A DNA stretch of 64,000 bases, from positions 42,678 to 106,677 of the forward strand of contig JBBAPK010000005.1 in NCBI GenBank assembly GCA_040400875.1, written 5' to 3'. The translations under genes were made by a program, and so were the position numbers. Source of the DNA: PBB1 sp040400875 (GTDB taxonomy: Bacteria > Pseudomonadota > Gammaproteobacteria > Burkholderiales > Burkholderiaceae_C). The notes under the pieces are model-generated. The model searched no databases. It was not told the origin of the DNA and worked only from the letters and a program-made list of their open reading frames with translations. Position 1 is the stretch's first letter; every line of letters begins with the position of its first letter. Of the stretch, positions 34,355 through 45,376 are shown one piece after another.

Positions 34355-35461
34355 TCACACCCGGCTGAGTGACATCGCGTTGGTGCTGCGCAGCCGCTCG
34401 ATCAGCTTGGCGGCGATTTGCGTGAGCGGCAACACCTCGTGGACGGCGCCGGCGGCAATCGCCTCGCGCGGCATGCCGAACACCACACAACTGGCTTCGT
34501 CTTGCGCCAGGTTGTAGCTGCCGGCGTCGCGCATTTCCTTCATGGCTGACGCGCCATCGGCACCCATGCCGGTGAGCATCAGGCCCAAGGCGTTGGGGCC
34601 GACCACGCGCGCGGCCGACTTGAACAGCACCTCGACCGACGGCTTGTGGCGATTGACCGGATCGCCATCGACCACGCGGGCGATGTAGTTGGCGCCGCTG
34701 CGCTCCACGCTCAGGTGAAAGCCGCCCGGCGCAATGTAGGCATGGCCAGGCAGGATGCGCTCGCCGTCACACGCTTCGGCCACGCGCACCTTGCACATGC
34801 CATCGAGCCGCGCTGCGTAACTCTTGGTGAATCCGGGCGGCATGTGCTGGGTGATGACCACAGCCGGGCTATCGGCCGGCAGGTTCATCAGCACTTCCTT
34901 GGTGGCTTCGGTGCCGCCGGTGCTCGCGCCGATGAAGATGATCTTTTCGGTGGACAGCCGCCCGATGCTGGCCACCGGCCGAGGCGGCTCGGTGCCGGCT
35001 GCCGGCTTGGCCGACGGGTTGGCCGCGGCCAGCGGCGCGGCGCGGTGCATGCGTGCCTTCGAGGCGATGCGCACTTTGTCGGTGATGTCCTGGGCGAGCA
35101 GCTTCAACCCATCGGCCACGCCGATCTTGGGCTTGGCCACGAAGTCCACCGCACCGAGTTCCAGCGCGCGCAGGGTGACATCGGCACCGCGCTCGGTCAG
35201 CGTTGACACCATCACCACCGGCATCGGCCGCAGCCGCATCAGCTTGGCCAGAAAGTCGATGCCGTCCATGCGCGGCATCTCGACGTCGAGGGTGATCACA
35301 TCGGGGTTCAGCTCGCGGATCATTTCGCGTGCAACAAGCGGGTCGGGCGCCGCCCCCACGCATTCCATGTCGGGTTGCCGGTTGATGATTTCGGCGAGCA
35401 AGCTGCGCACCAGGGCCGAGTCGTCCACCACCACCACACGTGTCTTGGTCATGTTGTTCAT
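34355..35461 (-). CDS. cheB: Chemotaxis protein-glutamate methylesterase
   Basis: A 368-residue two-domain protein. The receiver domain (1-125) has D59 in ITLDVEMP as phosphoacceptor. The methylesterase domain keeps the triad S180 (IGASTGG), H206 (TQHMPPG) and D302 (GMGADGA). It demethylates and deamidates chemoreceptors. Two in-frame ATGs lie at 35461 and 35452. It follows cheD and cheR on the same strand; no cheA or cheW lies here. Confidence 0.95.
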   Translation of the reverse strand: MNNMTKTRVVVVDDSALVRSLLAEIINRQPDMECVGAAPDPLVAREMIRELNPDVITLDVEMPRMDGIDFLAKLMRLRPMPVVMVSTLTERGADVTLRALELGAVDFVAKPKIGVADGLKLLAQDITDKVRIASKARMHRAAPLAAANPSAKPAAGTEPPRPVASIGRLSTEKIIFIGASTGGTEATKEVLMNLPADSPAVVITQHMPPGFTKSYAARLDGMCKVRVAEACDGERILPGHAYIAPGGFHLSVERSGANYIARVVDGDPVNRHKPSVEVLFKSAARVVGPNALGLMLTGMGADGASAMKEMRDAGSYNLAQDEASCVVFGMPREAIAAGAVHEVLPLTQIAAKLIERLRSTNAMSLSRV

Positions 35462-35498
35462 TCAGGTAATCTAAAAATGAATGTCGGCGTGCGCAGCA

Positions 35499-36215
35499 TC
35501 AAAACAGATCCACCGATCCGCCGGCGCTGCTGGATTTGATGGCGCGTTCGACAGCCACCCGGTCTTGTGCCACCACCGCATCGGTGCTGGCCGCGGCCAA
35601 CCGCTTGACCATGGCCTTGCCGCTGGCCGGCAAGAAGCACACCTTGCGCGGGTAGATGTCGAGCACGTCCTTGGACACCACCGGGATGCGTTCGGTCCTC
35701 AGGTAGTCAAGCACGAAGCTGGTGTTGCGCTCACCCACGTTCATCGTGGTCATGCCGCTGACCACCTGGCCGCCGCCAAACACCTTGGCTTCCATGCCCG
35801 AGCGGCTCGCGCCGCGCTTGAGCATTTCGTTGATCAGCAACTCCATGGCGTACGAGCCATAGCGACCCGAGTCGCCCACGCCCTCAGGCAGCATGAAGTG
35901 GTTCATGCCTCCGACACGGGCGTTGCGATCCCACAGGCACGCTGCGATGCACGAGCCCAGCGTGGTCAGGATCAGCAGGTCTTGGTTGTCAACGTAGTAC
36001 TCGCCCGGCAGCACCTTGACCGCCTCGCTCTTGAAGTGCGTGTCGTAGAAGAAAAACGAGGCCTGACCGGGCTTGGGTGACTGCGCACGCAGCTTGGCCA
36101 GCCGCGAGCCGGGGGCCACGGTGCTCAATGGCGTGGCGACAAAGCTGTCGGGCAGTGGCGCTGGCCGGGACAGTGCGCACCAGCCGGTGTCGCGTATGGC
36201 GCTGGTGAAAGTCAT
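35499..36215 (-). CDS. cheD: Chemoreceptor glutamine deamidase CheD
   Basis: A 238-residue deamidase for chemoreceptor glutamines. The catalytic Cys is in LTTLGSCIAAC and the His in GGMNHFMLPE; KVFGGGQV is the third conserved strand. The first 60 residues are an extension beyond compact CheD proteins. I choose the ATG at 36215. An upstream ATG at 36302 would overlap cheR by 29 nt and adds residues that do not look conserved. Confidence 0.88.
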   Translation of the reverse strand: MTFTSAIRDTGWCALSRPAPLPDSFVATPLSTVAPGSRLAKLRAQSPKPGQASFFFYDTHFKSEAVKVLPGEYYVDNQDLLILTTLGSCIAACLWDRNARVGGMNHFMLPEGVGDSGRYGSYAMELLINEMLKRGASRSGMEAKVFGGGQVVSGMTTMNVGERNTSFVLDYLRTERIPVVSKDVLDIYPRKVCFLPASGKAMVKRLAAASTDAVVAQDRVAVERAIKSSSAGGSVDLF

Positions 36216-36273
36216 GTCGTGTCGCAGCCGTGGGTGGTTAGGGTCGGGGCAGAAAAAGACTCGGCTGATCGCG

Positions 36274-37146
36274 TCAAACTCGCTCGTAGATCGTCTTGCC
36301 ACGCAGGCGAAACAGATGTCTCGCCTCGGTGAAATTTTCCGAATGGCCCACGTACAGCAGGCTGTTGGGCTTCATGCAGGCGTGCATCTTGTGCAGCACC
36401 TTGAGTTGGGTGGCGGCGTCGAAATAGATCATCACGTTGCGACAGAACACGATGTCAAACGGCTCGCCTAGCGACCAGTGCGCATCCATCAGGTTGAGCG
36501 CGCGAAAGTCGATCATCCGCGCCAGCTCTGGCTTGATGCGGATGAACCCTTCTTGCGCACCCTTGCCGCGCAGGAAGTGCTGATGCAGTCGTTGCTGCGA
36601 CAGGCCGCGCGAGTCTTGCGGATACACGCCGCACCTGGCTTTTTCAAGCACTTGCGTGTCGATGTCGCTGGCGATCAGCTTGGCACCGTGGCTGGCCCCC
36701 AGTGTTTCTGCGACCGTCATTGCGATCGAATAAGGCTCTTCGCCAGTGGACGCCGCGCTGCACCAGATGCGCGGGGCCGTTCTGGCGCGAGCCATCAGGT
36801 CATCGACCAGCGCGACGAAGTGGTGGTCCTCGCGAAAGAACGACGTGAGGTTGGTCGTCAGGCAGTTGACGAACTCCTGCCATTCGGCGGCCGCTGAATC
36901 GCCCGCCCTGTGCTCCAGCCACTGCAAGTAGCTGGCAAATGAGGTGTGACCCGTGTCGCGCAGCCGTCGTGACAGCCGGCTGTAGACCATGGCTTGCTTG
37001 CCATCGCCCAGGCTGATGCCGGCGCGCTCGTAGATCAGGGCGCGCACGCGGTCGAAATCGACCCGTTCGAACGCCAGGTCATGGTCAGTGTGGAGCGATT
37101 TGGTGACCACGGGCTGGGAAGAACCGGCATACATCACGGCAGACAT
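36274..37146 (-). CDS. cheR: Chemoreceptor methyltransferase CheR
   Basis: A 290-residue SAM-dependent methyltransferase acting on receptor glutamates. The N-terminal helical domain includes LIYERAGISLGDGKQAMVYSRL. The SAM domain has CSAASTGEEPYSIAM and the late motif FCRNVMIYFD. The ATG at 37146 follows GGAGA; a farther upstream ATG at 37197 is less likely. First of three minus-strand chemotaxis genes. Confidence 0.95.
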   Translation of the reverse strand: MSAVMYAGSSQPVVTKSLHTDHDLAFERVDFDRVRALIYERAGISLGDGKQAMVYSRLSRRLRDTGHTSFASYLQWLEHRAGDSAAAEWQEFVNCLTTNLTSFFREDHHFVALVDDLMARARTAPRIWCSAASTGEEPYSIAMTVAETLGASHGAKLIASDIDTQVLEKARCGVYPQDSRGLSQQRLHQHFLRGKGAQEGFIRIKPELARMIDFRALNLMDAHWSLGEPFDIVFCRNVMIYFDAATQLKVLHKMHACMKPNSLLYVGHSENFTEARHLFRLRGKTIYERV

Positions 37147-37359
37147 CGACGTTTCTCCAGACAGGGCAGCAGCACAGTGGACCGAGGCCGGGGCCAAAAC
37201 CGTGCGGGGTACCTGTTCTTATCGGGTGTTTGGCGGCCTGCTTGAGCGATGACCGCGCGGCCGCAAGGCCGCAACTGGGGCGCTCGTCCATGCCTTTTCC
37301 GCGGCTTCGCACCGGCGCGCCACCGCTAGACTCAAAGCGCCCAAGCAACACGCCACAAC

Positions 37360-38079
37360 ATGGTCGCCCCCGCCCCCGCCCCCACAGATGCCTTTGAGCT
37401 GCACACCGCCTTGCAGCTGCTGGCTCAGGCCGGCCGCGAGTTGCCCGCCGATGCCGAGCCGGGGTCGGTTCAGTGGATGCAGGCCTTGATCGACGCCTTG
37501 TGCGACATGTCGAGCCGGGACGCGCTCACCGGGCTGGCCAATCGACGCCAGTTCGAGGCGACCCTGTCGCGCGAGGTCGACCGGGTGGCACGCTCGGGCG
37601 AGCCGGCTTTGGTGCTGATGGCCGACATCGACAACTTCAAGGTCGTCAACGACAAGCACGGCCACCCGGCGGGCGATCAGGTGATCAAGTCGGTGGCGGC
37701 CACGCTGCTCGAGTGCGTGCGACCCATGGACACCGTGGCGCGGTTTGGCGGCGAGGAATTCATGATCATTCTGCCCAACTGTCCGCCGGCCTTCGGGCAG
37801 GTGGTGGCCGAGCGCATTCGTGCCCAGATCGAGCGGCTGTCGGTCGGCGTCGCTCCCGGCCAGCACGTGTGGACGACCATCAGCATCGGCGGTGCTTTTG
37901 CGCCCCCGTGGGTGCGTTCATCGCCCCTGATCTGGGTCGAGCGCGCCGACCGGCAGCTTTACCGCGCCAAGACCTCAGGCCGCAACCGCGTGTGCCTCGA
38001 GCACGCCGAGGTCTATCAGGTCAGCGCCGAGGAAAAAAGCATGCTGTTTGGCCTTCACGATTCGCAGGATCTCGAATGA
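37360..38079 (+). CDS. GGDEF diguanylate cyclase
   Basis: A 239-residue cytoplasmic protein that makes c-di-GMP. The active-site loop is GGEEF at 130-134. An allosteric inhibitory site RxxD is present (RPMD, 121-124), five residues before it. DALTGLANRR and MADIDNFKVVND are the other GGDEF motifs. The N-terminal 50 residues are helical with no known sensor. Its stop overlaps the start of the FlhG-like ATPase (ATGA), which links it to flagellar control. Confidence 0.92.
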   Translation: MVAPAPAPTDAFELHTALQLLAQAGRELPADAEPGSVQWMQALIDALCDMSSRDALTGLANRRQFEATLSREVDRVARSGEPALVLMADIDNFKVVNDKHGHPAGDQVIKSVAATLLECVRPMDTVARFGGEEFMIILPNCPPAFGQVVAERIRAQIERLSVGVAPGQHVWTTISIGGAFAPPWVRSSPLIWVERADRQLYRAKTSGRNRVCLEHAEVYQVSAEEKSMLFGLHDSQDLE

Positions 38080-38879
38080 CCGCCCGCAAAGACCCCGGCA
38101 CACGGTCCGCACCGCCTCGGCTGGCACGCACCTTGGCCGTGACCAGCGGCAAGGGCGGCGTGGGCAAGACGCTGGTTTCGGCCAATCTGGCCGCTTCGCT
38201 GGCGCGTCGGGGCCAACGCGTGCTGGTGCTCGATGCCGATCTGGGTCTGGCCAACCTCGACGTGGTGCTGAATTTGCAGCCCAAGGTCACGCTGCACGAT
38301 GTGTTCAACGGCAAGGCTGAACTTGAATCGGCCATCCTGAGCGCACCCGGCGGCTTTTCGGTGCTACTGGCCGGCTCGGGTTTGGTCGAGTATTCGCGCC
38401 TGACCAACGATGTGCGCGAGCAGTTGATGGGCATCGTTGAAAAGCTCAAGCCCCACTTCGATTTCATCTTGCTCGACACCGGCGCCGGCATCTCCGACGT
38501 GGTGCTGTTTGCGGTCTCGCTGGCCAGCGAGGTGCTGGTGGTGGCCACGCCCGAGCCGACCTCACTCACCGACGCTTACGCCACCATCAAGGTGCTGGCC
38601 ACACAGCAAGGCAGGCGCCACATCAAGCTGATCGTCAACCAGACCGCGCGCACCGGCGAAGGCCGTGCCATTCGCGGCCAGTTGCAGCAGGTGATCGACC
38701 GTTATGTATTGCCTGCACTGCCCACCGGCGCCACGCTCAAGCTCGAACTGCTCGGCGAGGTGCTGTCCGACACCGCGGTTCGCGAAGCTGTGCTCAAGCG
38801 CCAGCTGATCGTCGAAGCCATGCCGGGCTGCCCGGCCTCGGTGGCCATCGGTGCGCTGGCTGTGCGGCTGCTCGCCTGA
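38076..38879 (+). CDS. MinD/FlhG-type ParA ATPase
   Basis: A 267-residue P-loop ATPase. The deviant Walker A is TSGKGGVGKT, followed by VLVLDADLGLANLDVVL and LLDTGAGIS, the pattern of FlhG (FleN/YlxH) proteins that set flagellar number and placement. A C-terminal helix (about 240-267) could bind the membrane. Translationally coupled to the diguanylate cyclase; cheB/cheD/cheR lie nearby on the other strand. FlhG rather than MinD is an inference from the sequence style and context. Confidence 0.82.
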   Translation: MTARKDPGTRSAPPRLARTLAVTSGKGGVGKTLVSANLAASLARRGQRVLVLDADLGLANLDVVLNLQPKVTLHDVFNGKAELESAILSAPGGFSVLLAGSGLVEYSRLTNDVREQLMGIVEKLKPHFDFILLDTGAGISDVVLFAVSLASEVLVVATPEPTSLTDAYATIKVLATQQGRRHIKLIVNQTARTGEGRAIRGQLQQVIDRYVLPALPTGATLKLELLGEVLSDTAVREAVLKRQLIVEAMPGCPASVAIGALAVRLLA

Positions 38880-38900
38880 ACTGATTGGAGCGCGGTTGCG

Positions 38901-39611
38901 TCAGGCCGGTTTGCGCCGGGGCTTGCGATGCGCCTCGGCCACCGAGGTCGCAGCGTCCGTATGCGGCTCGCTCGGGCGCAGCAACACCAGCAAGGCACCA
39001 TGGCCACCATCGGCTGCGCGCGCCTGGGCGAACGCGATCACCTCGTCTTTTTGCACCAGCCACGTCTTCACCTTGGACTTGAGCACCGGCTCGCGCCCCG
39101 GCGAGCCATTGCCCTTGCCGTGAATCACGCGCACGCAGCGCAGCCCCTGACGCACCGCCTCGCGCACGAACGCGCCGAGCTGCTCGCGCGCTTGCTCTCG
39201 GCGCAGGCCGTGCAGATCGAGCTGGGCTTGTATTGACCACACGCCGCGGCGCAGCTTGCGCACCACCTCGGGTGCGATGCCATCGCGTCGGTACGACAGG
39301 CTGTCGTCGGTCTCGAGCAGCGATTCCACATCGAACTCATCGGAGATCGACTCGACCAGCACGGCCGCGTCGTCTTGTTGCCGTTGTCTGGGCAAGGGCT
39401 CGGGAAGCGATCGGATCAGCGGCTCGGTGGCCGGTGTTCGCAGCGGCAGCACCACGCCCACGGTGTGCACGAAGAGCTCGGCCTCGCGCTTTTCGCGCGC
39501 CGCGGCTGCACGCGCTTCGGCCGCCTGTCGCGCGACAGCGGCGGCCTGATCGGCCAGCGCCTTTTTGATGGATTGCAGCTCCTGCAGGCTGCGCACCGCT
39601 GCGCGCGCCAT
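38901..39611 (-). CDS. Smr-domain protein
   Basis: A 236-residue protein. Residues about 1-110 are charged, with an Ala/Arg/Glu-rich coiled-coil start. The C-terminal Smr domain has LDLHGLRREQAREQL and VIHGKGNGSPGREPVLK, the nuclease-type motifs. SmrA/SmrB-like proteins cut DNA or mRNA, SmrB at collided ribosomes. The ATG at 39611 overlaps the radC stop (TGATG), so the two are coupled. Confidence 0.88.
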   Translation of the reverse strand: MARAAVRSLQELQSIKKALADQAAAVARQAAEARAAAAREKREAELFVHTVGVVLPLRTPATEPLIRSLPEPLPRQRQQDDAAVLVESISDEFDVESLLETDDSLSYRRDGIAPEVVRKLRRGVWSIQAQLDLHGLRREQAREQLGAFVREAVRQGLRCVRVIHGKGNGSPGREPVLKSKVKTWLVQKDEVIAFAQARAADGGHGALLVLLRPSEPHTDAATSVAEAHRKPRRKPA

Positions 39612-40285
39612 CACAGCAACCCCCGCTCGGCGAAGGACACCACGCCCGAGCGGCCCACCACCAAGTGATCGAGCACGCGCACATCGATCAACTGCAGCGC
39701 GGCCTTGAGCGTTTGCGTCAGGTACTCATCGGCGCGTGACGGTTCGGCCACGCCCGACGGGTGGTTGTGCGCAAAGATCACCGCGCTGGCTTGCAGCTCG
39801 AGTGCGCGCTTGACCACCTCACGCGGGTAGACGCTGGCTTGCGTGAGCGTGCCGCGAAACATCTCATTGAACTCCAGCAACTGGTGCTGCGCATTCACAA
39901 ACAGCACGACAAACGTCTCATGACCGAGGTGGGCCAGCTTCAGGCTCAGCAAGTCCTTGACCTGCTGTGGCGACGTCAGCACCGCGCGCTGTTGCAGCTC
40001 TTGCGTCAGCGAGCGCCGCGCGAGCTCCATCACCGCGGTGATCTCGGCGCGCTTGGCCGGCCCCAAGCCTTTGATGCGCTTGAGATCGTTGGTGCTGGCG
40101 TGCAGTAAGCCGCCCAGACCGTTGAAGTCATCGAGCAACTGCTGCGCGAGCTGCAGCACCGAAACACCCGGCAGGCCGGTGCGCAGCAGCAGCGCGATCA
40201 ACTCGGCATCGGCGAGCGCCTGTGCGCCCAGCGACTGCAGCTTCTCGCGCGGGCGGGCTTCGGCAGGGATGTCCTTGAACACCAT
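39611..40285 (-). CDS. radC: RadC-family JAMM-domain protein
   Basis: A 224-residue protein with an N-terminal helix-hairpin-helix region (IKGLGPAKRAEI) and a C-terminal JAMM/MPN metalloprotease-like domain with HNHPSG, and D11-type downstream Asp in SRADEYLT. The biochemical role of RadC is still unclear despite its name. The ATG at 40285 gives VFKDIPAEARPREKL, the usual start; the longer frame upstream is antisense to slpA. Confidence 0.92.
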   Translation of the reverse strand: MVFKDIPAEARPREKLQSLGAQALADAELIALLLRTGLPGVSVLQLAQQLLDDFNGLGGLLHASTNDLKRIKGLGPAKRAEITAVMELARRSLTQELQQRAVLTSPQQVKDLLSLKLAHLGHETFVVLFVNAQHQLLEFNEMFRGTLTQASVYPREVVKRALELQASAVIFAHNHPSGVAEPSRADEYLTQTLKAALQLIDVRVLDHLVVGRSGVVSFAERGLL

Positions 40286-40348
40286 CAGGGGTGGGGCGTG
40301 CGTGCCGGCTCGTAAAATTGGGCTCAGTCTATCCAACCGGTCATCCCA

Positions 40349-40792
40349 TTGAACACAGTCCAAGGCGGGTCTTTCCTCACGCTGCATTACCGGCTGGCCG
40401 GACCCGACGGCGCGGACATCATCAACACCTTCAGCGACAAGCCGGCCACGCTGTCCATCGGCGCTGGCGAGTTGGCCGGCGCCATGGAAGCCTGCCTGAT
40501 GGGCCTGAGCGAAGGCACGCGCGCCAGCTTCGAGTTGGCTGCCGGCGAGGCCTTCGGCCCGCGCAATCCCGATCTGGTTCAGCGCGTCAAGCACCGCCTG
40601 CTCGACGAGCTGGGCACCCCCGACGAGCCTTATCGCGAGGGTGACGTGGTGCAGTTCCCCACGCCCGACGGCCAAAGCTCGTATGCCGGTGTGGTGCGCG
40701 AGGTGGCGGCCGACTGGGTACTTTTCGATTTCAACCATCCGCTGGCGGGCCAGTCAGTGACCTTCGAAGTTCAGCTCATAGGGGTTTTGTGA
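40349..40792 (+). CDS. slpA: FKBP-type peptidyl-prolyl isomerase SlpA
   Basis: A 147-residue FKBP with an inserted-flap domain. GGSFLTLHYRLAG and FGPRNPDLVQ mark the FKBP and IF parts. It speeds proline isomerisation and acts as a chaperone. No ATG or GTG is available at the right position, so translation probably begins at TTG 40349. A TAAAAT hexamer at 40313-40318 is a candidate -10 box. The stop overlaps the ispH ATG (TGATG); slpA-ispH is a conserved pair. Confidence 0.88.
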   Translation: MNTVQGGSFLTLHYRLAGPDGADIINTFSDKPATLSIGAGELAGAMEACLMGLSEGTRASFELAAGEAFGPRNPDLVQRVKHRLLDELGTPDEPYREGDVVQFPTPDGQSSYAGVVREVAADWVLFDFNHPLAGQSVTFEVQLIGVL

Positions 40793-41757
40793 TGTCCGCC
40801 GATGTTCAACTGGAAGATGTGTTGCTGGCCAAGCCGCGCGGCTTTTGCGCTGGCGTGGACCGCGCCATCGAGATCGTCGAGCGCGCGCTCACCAAGTTCG
40901 GCGCGCCCATCTACGTGCGCCACGAGATCGTGCACAACACCTACGTCGTCAACGACCTGAAGACCAAGGGCGCCATCTTCATCGAAGACCTTGCCGACGT
41001 GCCGCCCGGCGCCACGCTGATCTTCAGCGCGCACGGCGTGTCCAAGGCCATCCGCCAGGAGGCGGCCGAAAGGGGCTTCACCGTGTTTGACGCGACCTGC
41101 CCGCTGGTCACCAAGGTGCACGTCGAGATGGCCAAGTTGCGCAAGGAAGGCTATGACTTCATCATGATCGGCCACAAGGGCCACCCGGAAGTCGAGGGCA
41201 CCGTGGGCCAGCTCACCGAAGGCATCTATCTGGTCGAAGACGTGCAAGACGTCGAGCGTTTGCACGTGACCGGCGGCAGGCCGCTGGCGGTGGTCACGCA
41301 AACCACCTTGTCGGTCGATGACGCGACCGAGATCCTGAGCGCGGTCAAGCGCCGCTTTCCGCAGGTGCGCGAGCCCAAGCAGCAAGACATCTGCTACGCC
41401 ACCCAGAACCGCCAAGACGCGGTCAAGGTCATGGCGCCCAGCGTCGATGTGGTCGTGGTGGTGGGCAGCCACACCAGCTCCAACAGCAACCGCCTGCGCG
41501 AAGTGGCCGAGCGTTTGGGCACCGACGCCTACATGGTCGACTCGCCCGACGATCTGAAGCCCGAATGGTTCGTTGGCAAGAGCCGTGTCGGCCTGACCGC
41601 CGGTGCTTCGGCGCCGGAAATCCTGGTCACGCAGGTGGTCGAGCGCTTGCGTGCGCTGGGCGCTGTGTCGGTGCGCACCATGCCCGGAGACCGCGAGACG
41701 GTTCACTTTCCGCTGCCCATGGGGCTGGGCGACAAGTCAATGCAGCAAACGGGCTGA
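40792..41757 (+). CDS. ispH: 4-hydroxy-3-methylbut-2-enyl diphosphate reductase
   Basis: A 321-residue [4Fe-4S] enzyme, last step of the MEP isoprenoid pathway, producing IPP and DMAPP. The three cluster cysteines are in PRGFCAGVDRAI, FDATCPLV and DICYATQNRQ. The active-site Glu is in HPEVEGT. The ATG at 40792 overlaps the slpA stop. Confidence 0.96.
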   Translation: MSADVQLEDVLLAKPRGFCAGVDRAIEIVERALTKFGAPIYVRHEIVHNTYVVNDLKTKGAIFIEDLADVPPGATLIFSAHGVSKAIRQEAAERGFTVFDATCPLVTKVHVEMAKLRKEGYDFIMIGHKGHPEVEGTVGQLTEGIYLVEDVQDVERLHVTGGRPLAVVTQTTLSVDDATEILSAVKRRFPQVREPKQQDICYATQNRQDAVKVMAPSVDVVVVVGSHTSSNSNRLREVAERLGTDAYMVDSPDDLKPEWFVGKSRVGLTAGASAPEILVTQVVERLRALGAVSVRTMPGDRETVHFPLPMGLGDKSMQQTG

Positions 41758-41853
41758 CCCTCGGGCGCCAGGGGCAGTGGCACAAGACCCGCTGCCTACA
41801 ATTCTTTCCACCCCCTGACATCACACGCGCCGATACGCATCGGCCGCCTCAAC

Positions 41854-43149
<1,296 letters not shown>

Positions 43150-43878
43150 AGGCCACGCCAGCGACGAAGCGGCCGAAGGCGTCGAGCAGCGGGGCCGCAT
43201 TGAAGGAGCTGCCTTCCAGCATCGCCAGCGCCTGCACGGTGGCTTCCAGCGTCGAGATCTGATCGGCTCGCCGAGCCACGCGGATCGCGCCGTAGCAGCT
43301 CGGCGCCGGCGCGTGCAGCGACAGCCGCGGCAGGGCAGCCAGGCCCGGGTGCTCCACAAGCATGCGCAGGCTCTTGCGCCACGTCGCGTCGATGACCACC
43401 AGACGCGCGGGCGCGCCCGCCGTCACCTTCGGGGCCGACGGCGCGGGTGCGGCAGGCACGTCGGGGTAGAGCAGTCGGGTGTGGCGCCCGGGGCGCTGCA
43501 GCAGTGCGGCCAGCACGTCTGGCGCGAAGTGATCGCCGACCACCACCTCGCAGTGCGCCAAGGACAAACGCAGCAACGCCACGCTGTTTTTCGCCTGGTG
43601 CTGTTCCTGCGGGTGCTGCAGCACCAGCACCTCGGTGCGATGGGCGGTCGGCCGCGCCAGCGCGCACAAGCAGGTCACCTGAGGGCGCTGGCAGCGCAGG
43701 CAGACCGCGCGGCGCAGGGTTGGTGGGCTGTTCACGCGGGCATGGTCGCATGCGTGTTGCGTTCGCCAGACGCACCGCACAGCGCAGGCCTTGCGCTGTC
43801 GGGGTGGTCGTGCCTGCTGAGGCTGGCCGCAGTAATTGCGCTCCAATCGACCCACCGAAGCCAAAGGAGCCTGTGCCC

Positions 43879-44310
43879 ATGAACATCGTCTGCCCCGCCT
43901 GTGGCGCCACCAACCGAGTGCCTGATGAACGGCTGCACGACGCGCCGGTGTGCGGCCGCTGCAAGGGCGCGCTGATGGCCACTCAGCCGGTGGAACTTGA
44001 CGATGCGCAGCTGGGCGGCTTCATCGCCGCAACCGAGTTGCCCGTACTGGTCGATTTCTGGGCCGACTGGTGCGCACCGTGCAAGTTGATGGCGCCGCAC
44101 TTTGCCAAGGCGGCCGTGCAATTGCCGCTGGTGCGATTCGTCAAGGTCGACACCGAGGCCAATCCGCAAGCCAGTGAGCGCCACCAGATCCGAAGCATTC
44201 CCACGCTGATCCTGTATCGCGGCGGCAAAGAGGTGGCGCGGCAGTCCGGCGCCATGCCAGCCGGTGAGTTGGTGAGCTGGGTGCAATCGCAAATCGGCCA
44301 CCCGGGCTGA
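43879..44310 (+). CDS. trxC: Thioredoxin 2
   Basis: A 143-residue thioredoxin with an N-terminal zinc finger (C5, C8, C25, C28) and the redox site WCAPC (C65/C68). TrxC reduces protein disulfides under oxidative stress. The usual WCGPC is here WCAPC, a change that may shift its redox potential. The cis-Pro is in IRSIPTLILY. The ATG at 43879 is set by the zinc finger. Confidence 0.93.
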   Translation: MNIVCPACGATNRVPDERLHDAPVCGRCKGALMATQPVELDDAQLGGFIAATELPVLVDFWADWCAPCKLMAPHFAKAAVQLPLVRFVKVDTEANPQASERHQIRSIPTLILYRGGKEVARQSGAMPAGELVSWVQSQIGHPG

Positions 44311-44332
44311 GCCGAGCCGAGCTGCCGCAGCC

Positions 44333-45208
44333 TCAGCCGGCCGCGGACAAGTAGCGATCCACGTCGTCTTGCGTGATGACCTCGATGCCCGTGTCGATGG
44401 CCTGCGGGGTCTTCACGCCGATCGAGGCCTGCCACAGCATCAGCACCGACATCGATCCTTGCATGAGCGGAATGGTCGCCGAGGACGAGTCGATCAAGCC
44501 TTCCTTGATGGCTTCGAGGATGGGCCGTATCGAGTCCATGCCGACCACCTTCACCGCGCCGGCCTTGCCCGCGCGTTGGATGGCCGCCGCAATACCGATG
44601 GGGCCGGAGGCATCGCAGCACAGGTAGCCGCGCAGATCGGCGTGCCGCTCGAGCACGGCCGAAGCCTGCTCACGGGCCGTGTCGATGTCGTCGTTGTCGC
44701 AGCCGCCATCGACCACCGTGATGCCCGGATACCTCGCCAGCACAGCAAGCTGGGCGTCGTAGCGTTCCTTGTGGTTGGGCGCCGTTGGAAAGCCTTGCAT
44801 CACAGCCACCTTGCCGGCGTGCCCGATCAGCGCGGCGAGCCGCTCGGCGGCAATCGCGCCCTGCTGCGAAAAGTCATTGCCAACGCTGGTGATGCCCGCA
44901 TCCGGCGCGGGCGAATCGAAGACCACCAGCGGCGTTCCCTGCTCGCGTAGGCGGCTGATCGCCGCCATGTTGCCGATCGCATCCACCGGATCCACAGCGA
45001 TGCCTGTCGGGCGGCTGCGAGCCGCACGCTCGAGGATCTCGTTTTGCTCATGGGCATCGGCGTGGGTGGGCGGCAGGTACTCGACGGTGATGTCAACGCC
45101 AAGCCGTGCGCTCAAGGCTGCGGCCTGCATCCGGGCGCCCTTGTGAACCTCGTCGCACCAGGGGTGCGCGACCTTGGGAACGATCACGAAACGCAGTGAG
45201 TTGGGCAT
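44333..45208 (-). CDS. Sugar-binding-type protein without signal peptide
   Basis: A 291-residue protein of the periplasmic binding protein/LacI-ligand fold (Peripla_BP_4 type): LRFVIVPKVAHPWCDEVHKG, then RPTGIAVDPVDAIGNM and LRGYLCCDASGPIGIAAAIQ. Relatives are ABC transporter binding proteins with signal peptides, but none is present here: the protein starts directly at the first beta strand, and the upstream 28 codons in frame are hydrophilic. No permease or ATPase gene lies nearby. It is either a truncated relic or a cytoplasmic sensor. Confidence 0.65.
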   Translation of the reverse strand: MPNSLRFVIVPKVAHPWCDEVHKGARMQAAALSARLGVDITVEYLPPTHADAHEQNEILERAARSRPTGIAVDPVDAIGNMAAISRLREQGTPLVVFDSPAPDAGITSVGNDFSQQGAIAAERLAALIGHAGKVAVMQGFPTAPNHKERYDAQLAVLARYPGITVVDGGCDNDDIDTAREQASAVLERHADLRGYLCCDASGPIGIAAAIQRAGKAGAVKVVGMDSIRPILEAIKEGLIDSSSATIPLMQGSMSVLMLWQASIGVKTPQAIDTGIEVITQDDVDRYLSAAG

Positions 45209-45376
45209 TTTTGTGTCCGGTGGGGGCGAGGTGGTTTTGATTAACTCACGAATTCCCCGGTATTTCCCCGTTCTGCGTTTCGGGTAAGTCACCCAGCCGC
45301 CCTCTGGGGCGTCCCAATCTGCTCACTCAGGGGGGCGGTGTTATTCTGTGTACATCACATTACAGGTCACTACACC

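Noticed and set aside
44305..44338. Hairpin GGCTGAG/CTCAGCC between trxC and the binding-protein gene
   Set aside because: Short stem, 20-nt loop and no T-tract; not better than chance in GC-rich DNA.
45348..45375. GTGTA/TACAC pair as an operator of the ParDE-like module
   Set aside because: Five-base arms with an 18-nt spacer and poor extension; insufficient support.
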